Under the pieces are notes generated by a model. The model saw nothing but the letters and a program-made list of their open reading frames with translations, ran no database searches and was not told the origin of the DNA. This document shows, in pieces, positions 24,366-32,238 of a stretch of DNA of 32,238 nt (position 1 is the stretch's first letter; each line of letters begins with the position of its first letter). This DNA is from Tubiluchus corallicola (Eukaryota; Priapulida; Priapulimorpha; Priapulimorphida; Tubiluchidae), in assembly GCA_030141605.1 (NCBI GenBank), contig JAQGDQ010000799.1, forward strand, positions 1 to 32,238, read 5' to 3'. The translations under genes and the position numbers were made by a program.

Positions 24366-24812
24366 ATAAGAAGCAAAACCGGACCCAATCTTAAATTGTA
24401 GGCAAAAACAATCTACTCTTTAAAATGCTGAAAAGAAACATACTATTTTATCAATGGCTTACGTGAAAGAATTATTACCACACAAACACAATTTCACGTT
24501 CGCGCCACTAGTTCTTCGCCGTTACATGCATTTCGCCATTCGCTAATCAGACGGGCACTAGCGCCTGCATTTCAAAAATGCATTGCACAAAAAACAGGTG
24601 CTGTACCTCTCAGTTCAGATTTGTTAGTTTCTGACGAAGTACACACGTTCGACAGCTCATGCGTGAGCACAGTAGTAAATTTGAAATTTGAATTTTTATC
24701 TTAAAACTTGCCTAGTTTTAGTACAACACACTGAATATCTCACAGTAGCACTGTAATTCAATTTTCGCTTTCGCAAACACGTGCAACACGCTCGTGGAAT
24801 ATTTCTGCTGCT
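24366..24812 (+). mobile_element. MITE family B, 3'-truncated copy
   Basis: It begins gcaaaaccggacccaatctt and runs collinear with 30686-31130, including acacaaacacaatttcacgt and acgtgcaacacgctcgtgga. Similarity stops at about 24812, so the right third, with the TGACGTCA region and the right terminus, is missing. Confidence 0.82.
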
Positions 24813-25424
24813 GAGACCAAACAGCACCGAGCTTGCACTGCTGTCGCATCAACCCAAAACGAAACCTTCAGAGCATGACTCCAAGATATACGCATACGAA
24901 GAAAACAAACACTTTCTTACCAACCAACTTTTTTCAAATGCTAAGAAGTTTGATTTGCTTATTTTCATTAACATACAAAAGACTGTTAAAGTTCGTTTCA
25001 AGAATAAATTAAGTTTGGTAGAGTTACGCCCGATGCAAACCATGCGTACGAAAAGGTAGTACGTAAGTGGTATAAAACTTCGAGACGATTTCTTTAAGCT
25101 TGATATAAGTGGGGGAGGGGGGAGGTTCCTTGTGCTAGAGTAACGAAAGCACGTTACTAAAATTATATGAAAGTAGTTGCTGTGTGAAAAGCATGTCTTA
25201 TTAAAAACCATCGTAAAGTGCCTTTGCTACGTATCCACAACCTTGCGCTAAGAGCGCCCGGGGCCACGATTTCACACGCTCCACTCGAGGCCTCCACGAT
25301 TACCCAAAGGACAAGAAAAGGGGCACCTGCACCACTCACTAACCAAAAAACGTATTTTTAATCATATTGACAAGTTACAGTAATTTTAAATTTTATTTAG
25401 TTAGTGACGTGTACGCTACCGAAT
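24813..25424. other. Mostly unrecognised, with a small family F fragment
   Basis: At 25063-25130 acgtaagtggtataaaact and the following bases match the right part of repeat F (14548-14600). The rest shows no feature that I can support. Confidence 0.4.
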
Positions 25425-25670
25425 GCTCTGATGTTTTTTCAAACTTTACGAAATGTTATCTAAACTTGTTTCAAATGACCTGTCGTGAAAATGGCTGCGT
25501 CTAACGGCGGTCACCGCGGGAGTTTAAATTTACATGTTTCATACAGCGTGACTACCGATTGAAGTCCTGCACGCAAAAAGGCAGTGCGTAAGCGATATAA
25601 AATTTCAAATCGAATTTTTTAAGCTTTATGTTTATGAAGGCTTCTCTTGTGCTTTAATAAGTTTCCGGTG
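25425..25670 (+). repeat. Interspersed repeat F, copy 3
   Basis: Collinear with 14365-14620: aatgttatctaaacttgt, aatggctgcgtctaacgg, cgcgggagtttaaattta, cacgcaaaaaggcagt and aaaatttcaaatcgaatttt. Confidence 0.75.
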
Positions 25671-26183
25671 TGAACGAAGCTTCTTGATACTGCGAACGCA
25701 CTGAAACGATTCACTCGTGTATCTATGGTTTCAATGTTTTCCTTGCAGATCGTTTGTTTATCTGTTTTGTAATTTCAGTTTATTGTTGCCACTTACCGTT
25801 CAAAAAAAGTTATATTGTCACTGGATTTTAATTTTGCTAACTTGTAGAAGATACTTAAACTCTCAACACAGATTAAAACATACTTATGGCCAACAGTTTC
25901 ACAAGAGAGCCTAAATAATTTGCCGATGCTCTTTATAGAAAATTGCTTACAAAAACCACTGACTTTGAAATGATCTTGAAAGATTTCTCGGATAAAAAAG
26001 CCAGAAAAGTCTGTTTTCAGAAGGTCTATGCGCAAACAGTATGTCAGTAATTATCATGACTTGTAAGAAACATTAAATATTTCATACAGGTTTTCAATTT
26101 CTAGTACATATCATTGTGGCTAATGGTAGAGAGCCTCAAGTCCTCAAAGCTTTTTGGCTGAGACTGAGTACTACACGAAGCAA
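25671..26183. other. No recognised feature
   Basis: No repeat or exon that I can support. The open frames on both strands (25717-25914 and 25793-26035) have no recognisable domains. Confidence 0.35.
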
Positions 26184-26652
26184 GTGGCGGCTCGTAGCTG
26201 AAATTACTAGGGGTGCTGTTTCAGAGCATTACATTGAGAAACGTTACATGACCTCCAAACAGCAAACACGGGAAGAAAAACAATGCATTTTTTTTACTTC
26301 ACAGCCGCAAAGATAACATTTCCATTGGTACCATTCGGAATTAAAGCCACTCCTTCTTGTTGTTTCTTATTCCTGGTTGAGATATTTGAATATATTTCCG
26401 GGAAGCACAAAACATCAATCTACAGCTTTTGCAGGATAGAGGGCGCCACTAACAACTTTCTAATTGGCCCTCACACTCCCTAGCACAGACCCTGTCTAAT
26501 AGGTAGAAAAACCGATTGCGGGACAGGTTTCTCTTAAACTTATTATGCCGCTAGGAGGCGTATGCATAGCACACTTGAAGCGAAGGGCTATGACCTTATA
26601 ACAATAACCGAAATTGGGTATCATTATCTGAAACTTGCTACTGTTAACGTTA

Positions 26653-28086
26653 AGTGTTTTTCCACATGAATAGAAAATAAGTGTTTTTTCACATGAAAAG
26701 AACATAAGCGTTTTTCCACATGAAAAGAACATAAGTGTTTTTCCACATAAAAAGAACATAAGTGTTTTTTCCACAAGGAAATAACATAGGTGTTTTTTCC
26801 ACATGAAAAGAACATAAGTGTTTTTTCCACATGAAAAGAGCATGTGTTTTTTCCACATGAAAAGAACATAATTGTTTTTTCCACATGAAAAGAACATAAT
26901 TGTTTTTTCCACATGAAAAGAACATAATTGTTTTTTCCACATGAAAAGAACATAAGCGTTTTTCCACATGAAAAGAACATAAGTGTTTTTCCACATGAAA
27001 AGAACATAAGTGTTTTTTCCACAAGGAAATAACATAGGTGTTTTTTCCACATGAAAAGAACATGTGTTTTTTCCACATGAAAAGAGCATGTGTTTTTTTC
27101 CACATGGAAAGAACATAGGTGTTTTTTCCACATGAAAAGAACATAATTGTTTTTTCCACATGAAAAGAACATAATTGTTTTTTCCACATGAAAAGAACAT
27201 AAATGTTTTTCCACATGAAAAGAACATAAGTGTTTTTTCCACATGAAAAGAACATGTGTTTTTTCCACATGGAAAGAACATGTGTTTTTTCCACATGGAA
27301 AGAACATAAATGTTTTTCCACATGAAAAGAACATAAGTGTTTTTTCCACATGAAAGGAACATAAGTGTTTTTTCCACATGAAAACAACATAAGTGTGCTT
27401 TATCCACATGAAAATAACATAAGTGTTTTTCCCACGAAAACAACATAAGTGTTTTTCCCATGAAAACAACATAAGTGTTTTTCCCATGAAAAGAACATGT
27501 GTTTTATCCACATGAAAATAACATGTGTTTTTCCTACGAAAACAACATAAGTATTTTTCCACATGAAAACAACATAAGTGCTTTATCCACATGAACATAA
27601 CATAAGTGTTTTTCCCACGAAAACAACATAAGTGCTTTATCCACATAAAAATAACATACGTGTTTTTTCCACATGAAAAGAACATAAGTGTTTTTTCCAC
27701 ATGAAAACAACATAAGTGCTTTATCCACATGAAAATAACATACGTGTTTTTCCCACGAAAACAACATAAGTATTTTTTCAAACATGAAAACAACATAAGT
27801 GCTTTATTCACATGAAAATAACATAAGTGTTTTTCCCACGAAAACAACATAAGTGTTTTGCCATGAAAACAACATGTGTTTTTGCCATGAAAACAACATA
27901 AGTGTTTTGTGTTTTTTGTGTGTTTTTGTGTGTTTTGTGTGTTTTTTGTGTTTTTGGTGTGTTTTTTTGTGTGTTTTTGTGTGTTTTTGTGTTTTTTTGT
28001 GTGTTTTTCCCATGAAAACAACATAAGTGTTTTTCCATGAAAACAACATAAGTGTTTTTCCTATGAAAACAACATAAGTGTTTTTC
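26653..28086. repeat. 26-28-bp minisatellite, about 50 units
   Basis: Units of ccacatgaaaagaacataag plus tgttttttt-like sequence. Variants have aacaac, aaataac, a short cccatg/cccacg joint, or the compact palindromic form in which CACATG and CATGTG flank the unit. Period switches between 26, 27 and 28 bp. From 27898 to about 28010 it degenerates into a GT/poly-T tract. All three minus-strand frames stay open, the longest for 466 codons, but their products are one short motif repeated in three readings, so this is not called as a gene. Confidence 0.96.
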
Positions 28087-28847
28087 CCCACATTCTGGTC
28101 ACGGTTATAAGTTACCTGGCAGATTTTAGTTAATTCCTAACATCTAAATAATTTCTAAATTATTTAGTAATAGATGGAAAGATTTATTATATCATTACAA
28201 TATCATACACTAATCTCTAGAAAATGTTTGAAAACACAAATAATAAACTATACTGATAATAAACACCATATTACAAGTGTTATTACAATGTAAAAATGGG
28301 CAGTAGATTTTAAAAAGTAGTCCAATAGACATGTTATTAATGTTTTGTCATGAATTGATCTCCTGAAAAATGAGATTTTTGCTACAGTAAAGAAGTCTAG
28401 AGGTCTAGTGGCAGCTGACATTTACTGGGGGAGGTGCAAAATTAAAAAAAATTTAGCTATTGTTTTAATGCTGTGGAAAACGAAACAAACATGTGTAACT
28501 TTTTTAAACAAAAACTTGACAAAAAATATTGTTCGCTTACGAATAGAATAAATTGCCGCAGTTCAAGAATATACCGATACACGGCTTTTAAACGCGTGAC
28601 AACTGACAACAGACACTGCGTGAGGGACAGTACTCTTTCTACCTAAAGAACAGCGTCTCATCTCAGACATGCGCGTATGGCCGCAAGCATGCAACAGTCA
28701 AACAGAAAGTTGCTGGGGCTGTGAAGCAAACAGTACTACCCTCACGTGCTCCGGTTCCGAAAGAACTAAAGAAAAAAACCTATATTGAATATTATCGATA
28801 ATAATGAGTGAAAACAGGGGGCGCTGCAGTACCAAAGTACCTATACA
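28087..28847. other. Inner right flank of the candidate hAT-like element
   Basis: AT-rich until about 28550, then more GC-balanced. It contains no open frame of note and no repeat shared in the window. Confidence 0.35.
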
Positions 28848-28882
28848 CGAGCCGCCACTGAAGAAGTCAACAAAGTAAAATA

Positions 28883-29006
28883 TTAATATTGAAGGAGGTT
28901 CATAATTTCTTCAAGCTTCTCAAATGGAGGGAATGTTCCCATAACGCTTATCACATTACCTCTTTGTAAGGCAACAGATGAAGGCAGTAATAAAAAGCTT
29001 GTAGAC
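28883..29006 (-). CDS. Possible terminal exon of an unrecognised gene
   Basis: Read from a possible acceptor GACTAG|G, the frame gives STSFLLLPSSVALQRG, then GTFPPFEKLEEIMNLLQY and a TAA stop. It needs one base to complete a codon, which the exon candidate at 29664-29755 supplies (CG plus G, Arg). The composition looks like real protein, but the acceptor has no pyrimidine tract and I recognise no family, so this could be chance. Confidence 0.22.
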
Positions 29007-29663
29007 CTAGTCTCCCTCGTGGCACAGTGAATTCATTTGCCTAAAGTACTAAGAAATTTATTTTCCTTCTGTGCCAATAGTGACAAAAGTTCCAACGACA
29101 ATTGGTACAAATTTGGCAAAAAACTGGGTATTTCGTATATTTTCTGATTTCGGCTAACTAAGCTGCATCGTTGCACTTGTTACACAATAGTTGTAGCGGT
29201 GCAGGGCAGATGCCTAGTCTAAAACGTGATAGATAAGAAAATTACTAAGCAGATAAGTTCAGGAACTAATATTTATCACATTCAGACCGCGCCGACAGTA
29301 GAATCTATAGACTGCATAAGTAGCAACACGTGATCGACTACCGATTCTGGCTCATGTAATCTTTCCATCAAATACATAAAATGTGATCCAGGTCCAGAAA
29401 TTAGAATATGGGGCCCACCCGAGGCTACAGTCAATTAAAGTTTCGATTAATTAATTAGTCAATTAATAATTCGAGGATAAACGCAAACCCGCAAGGGCTT
29501 ACAGTGTGCTTTCTCATCCGCCATTAAGGAATCGATTGAGTGTTATAGTATAGAGTGTCAACGTTGTAAAATATTTAAACAACTAAAATTACAAAATCAA
29601 GTTAGTTCTGAAACTACTTGAAAAATTAGTACACTAAAAACTTGATAGCTTAAGTAAACATAC
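29007..29663. other. Possible intron or spacer
   Basis: If the flanking exon candidates are real, this is their intron. Some open stretches on both strands (for example PNLYQLSLELLSLLAQ on the minus strand near 29060-29110) look protein-like, but they lack consistent splice sites. Confidence 0.25.
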
Positions 29664-29755
29664 CGCTGTGATGAGTAAAAATAATAAAATGCTCTGACAA
29701 TTTCCTCCGTGCTGGTCTCAAACATAATGAGCTGTATGAAATCAGTCTCGAACGC
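29664..29755 (-). CDS. Possible internal exon of an unrecognised gene
   Basis: Acceptor GTTTTGTACAG and donor CG|GTATGT enclose 92 bp of open frame reading AFETDFIQLIMFETSTEE and then IVRAFYYFYSSQ. Both splice sites are good and the peptide looks like a folded-protein segment. I do not recognise it. It is on the same strand as the hexosaminidase and more than 12 kb upstream, so it would belong to a neighbouring gene. Confidence 0.35.
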
Positions 29756-30685
29756 CTGTACAAAACAAACCAGTCAGCACACGACGACACGACAACTTCC
29801 ACAGTGACAAGACGAAAGTCTGATTAAGCGATTATTAATTAGTCAACTCAAGCTGACCATCTGGGTACACACAAAATCTTATTCGCTATTAGAAGGCATG
29901 GTATTAATCATCAAACACGCGGCATTTTACACAAACTTACAGCACTCGCTGGTCTCCATTTTAACAAAATTTTACGCGGCTTTCTTGTTTCACAAGCGCG
30001 TATTTTTATTTGGGCAATTTGGCCATGGAAACGGACTCGTGAACTTTACAAAAATAGGGGTGCGTTGCCTGCTTGCGCCATTCGGGAATATCGAAAGTTG
30101 TTTGTTTTTAACTGACCCTAGGATTCTTTACGGCTCTCCAGAATTGAGCTTCTTCCCGTGTTTATACACATTTGAAGTTTTCAAGAGATTTGGACTTTCA
30201 AAACAAACACAGCATAAAAGTAAATAATGCTGCGCTTCGGTTGCCGAACTCGATCTCTCCCCTAATGTCCCGACGTTGTGTTTCGCTCGATACACAAGCT
30301 AGACTTGTTCTAAGTTCCACACGGGTAACCAACCAGTTCTAAAATGTTTCAGAAATGCTTGTTAATATTGATGAATCGCCCGGTACCTTGCAGCAAAATG
30401 GATAATGTTTAACTTTCTACATCGATTACGCTCAAAATTTATGTTAATTACAAATTCTTACAATGTGTTTTCATGCAACAAAGTGCAGGTTTTTCATTAC
30501 ATTTTGGCATAATGAAAATTCGCAATGCGGGCGTCTACTGCCGAGATACAGAACTGGATTATGCAATTGGCTAGTATAGGCCGCAGCCTAGGGCTCACGT
30601 TGCAGAACAAACTGGTTTTTCATTATGGTTGTGTTGAAATATGTGCTAATTTGGTTGGCAATAAATAGTTAAATAGTGGTGTTTC
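29756..30685. other. No recognised feature
   Basis: A 109-codon plus-strand frame at 29898-30227 starts with ATG but shows no domain, signal or splice support. It is left uncalled. Confidence 0.35.
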
Positions 30686-31310
30686 TTAAAGCAAAACTGG
30701 ACCCAATCTTAAACTGTAGGTCATAACTATCTACTCTGTTAAACATTGAAAGGAAACATACTATTTTTTTCAAGAATGACTTATGTGAAAGAATTATTAC
30801 CACACAAACACAATTTCACGTTCGCGCCACTAATTCTTTGCTGTTACATGATTTCGTCATTCGCTAGTTAGACGGACACTAGCGCCTGCATTTCGGAAAC
30901 GCACTGCACAAAAAACAGGTGCTGTACCTCTCAGTTCAGATGTGTTAGTTTGCAACGAACTACACAGATTCGACAGTTCACGCATGAGCACAGCAGTATA
31001 TTTGAAATTTCAATTTTTGTCTTAAGACTTGCCTAGTTTTAGTACAACACACTGAATATCTTACAGTAGCACTGCACTTCAATTTTCGCTTTTGCAAACA
31101 CATTCAACACGCTCGTGAAATATTTTTGCTGTTGACAATTATGTTAGTTTGTGATGTCATCAATAAATGGGCTCGACTGCCGTTAATTAATTTTTTAATC
31201 TATTATTCAATTATCGGAAACGTTTTCGCAGTATTAATTTCGTTAAAACGTATACTTTTATCGGATTTGAAAATGGGGCAGTATATGAAAAATCATCCTT
31301 CCTTCCTTAA
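30686..31310 (+). mobile_element. MITE family B, full-length copy
   Basis: Both ends are present: TTAAAGCAAAACTGGACCCA on the left and, inverted on the right, TTAAGGAAGGAAGGATGATT. Length is 625 bp. Its internal palindrome is mutated to TGATGTCA (about 31153). It is collinear with the copies at 7930, 24366 and, inverted, 12361. Confidence 0.88.
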
Positions 31311-32009
31311 CAGAATACTTTTTGACAAACAAAACATTCTAGTTTATTCGAAGAATTTGCAATAAGATTAAATCAGGCTATGCAAATGTCGCTAAAAACA
31401 TATCACACGTATAAAATATTCAAGACATGTGCGGCGAGATAGAGGGTGGTTCCATCTGAGGGAGCCCCACAATTTTATTACCCTAGGGGCTCCAAAGATC
31501 GTAATTCGCCCATGGTCTTGTAAATAAAATATCGGTACCTATAATTGCCTATTGATGGCAGCACCTACCAACATTGTGTACAGGAAGTACTAATGGAAGT
31601 TACACAGCAGTGCAAATTGCAAATAAAAGGGCTATAGTTTAGTCCTTAATAACGAGTAACATTCCGGTCTTACCACAATTATGCACAATAAGTAGACCCT
31701 TCCATTGGATACCTATAGATAGCTGACTTCCAAGTGTATTCATACGCATTCAATGCTAATAAAACTGCGAGGTCAATACCCAAACGTCACCTGGCTATAA
31801 TGGCTGCTGTTTTTGTTGAATACAAAAACGTCTGCTGATTTAATTACATAAATGAACATAGGTTTGACGTGATCAATAAGTAATGTTCATATAGGTCTGT
31901 ATGTAATATGTACAAGTTATGTTAGTTTAGGTTGTATCAATATTTGGTTTTACCTTTTGTATGCATGCCTGTTCTACTTTTCGTTGAGCGCAAACTTCAC
32001 CATGTGACA
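31311..32009. other. Mostly unrecognised; one short hairpin
   Basis: Near 31461-31496 ggagcccc and ggggctcc form an 8-bp stem around caattttattacccta, in a patch like the GGGGCCC-type fragments common in repeats. A related tggggcccacc occurs near 29410. Nothing else is seen. Confidence 0.4.
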
Positions 32010-32132
32010 GCAACGGTAACAGCAGCAACAACAACAACAGCAGCAGCAACAACAACAACAACAACAACAACAATAGCGGAAGTAGCATCAACAACAAGAA
32101 CAGCAGCAGCAGCAGCAACAACAACAACATCG
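32010..32132. repeat. (CAA/CAG)n triplet tract
   Basis: A run of caa and cag triplets in constant phase, with a few variants (ata, gcg, gaa, gta). Both strands stay open (Thr/Ala or Leu frames). There is no splice or start support for coding. Confidence 0.95.
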
Positions 32133-32201
32133 TTAATAATGATTAACACATCAACGACAGAAATCAACAAACTAACTTTAGTAACTTTAGTTACCTTTTA
32201 A

Positions 32202-32202
<1 letters not shown>

Positions 32203-32238
<36 letters not shown>
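32203..32238. repeat. (CT)n microsatellite at window end
   Basis: A pure CT run of about 34 bp from 32204, ending CTCG at the last base. It may continue beyond the window. Confidence 0.95.

Larger units (their letters stand above)
26184..28862. mobile_element. Candidate hAT-like non-autonomous transposon
   Basis: AGTGGCGGCTCGTAG at about 26183 and, inverted at about 28848-28860, AGTGGCGGCTCGTG look like the terminal inverted repeats of a hAT-type element. Subterminal sequence also agrees loosely (GGGGTGCTG on the left, GGCGCTGC inverted on the right). No transposase is visible inside, and I find no matching 8-bp target duplication, so the two ends could belong to different copies. The 1.4-kb minisatellite lies between them. 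Confidence 0.5.

Noticed and set aside
26496-28091. Cys/Phe/Lys-rich protein of up to 466 residues on the minus strand
   Set aside because: All three frames are open and encode the same 26-28-bp repeat in rotated readings. There is no domain, signal or splice support.
29898-30227. 109-residue plus-strand protein
   Set aside because: It starts with ATG, but no family, signal, splice or codon-use support is visible.
31932-32201. Thr/Ala-rich protein from the CAA/CAG tract
   Set aside because: Simple triplet repeat, open on both strands, with no gene context.

Overview
The window is eukaryotic nuclear DNA from an animal, most likely an invertebrate. It has one multi-exon gene with GT-AG introns, a 5S-derived and a tRNA-derived SINE, several MITE families and many tandem arrays. 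The 5S-like segment and a SINE body of a kind I associate with molluscs suggest a lophotrochozoan, but that is only a guess.

The one gene I recognise is a beta-N-acetylhexosaminidase (GH20, HEXA/HEXB family) on the minus strand. Nine coding exons lie between 17348 (ATG, signal peptide) and 4292. All eight intron phases match, giving 403 continuous codons with the catalytic Asp-Glu pair. The last 130-150 or so residues of the family (including the usual GEACLWGE block) are not between 4291 and position 1, so the C-terminal exons must lie left of the window. The gene is spread over more than 13 kb because its introns are full of tandem arrays and small DNA transposons.

Layout from left to right. 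1-2893: a 104-bp minisatellite inside the last visible intron. 3.4-4.1 kb: an interspersed repeat. 4.3-17.35 kb: hexosaminidase exons 9 to 1. Their introns hold a 277-bp pure CT tract, an ATT-rich tract, 17-bp, 6-bp, 22-bp and 67-bp arrays, a mariner-like MITE and several MITE copies. 17.4-19.2 kb, upstream of the start codon: a MITE terminus, a 123-bp array carrying four perfect TCACGTGA boxes, a tRNA-derived SINE and a 57-bp array. 20.05-20.65 kb: a 5S rRNA-derived SINE. 20.7-25.7 kb: further MITEs, a triplet tract and a 163-bp tandem repeat. 26.18-28.86 kb: two inverted hAT-like ends flanking a 1.4-kb 26-28-bp minisatellite. 28.9-29.8 kb: two weak, phase-compatible exon candidates of an unrecognised minus-strand gene. 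30.7-31.3 kb: another MITE. 32.0-32.2 kb: triplet and CT tracts.

The most notable structure is a set of three different MITE families that share the terminus TTAAAGGAAAAC and each carry an internal TGACGTCA palindrome. Next is the E-box-bearing hairpin array directly upstream of a lysosomal-enzyme gene.
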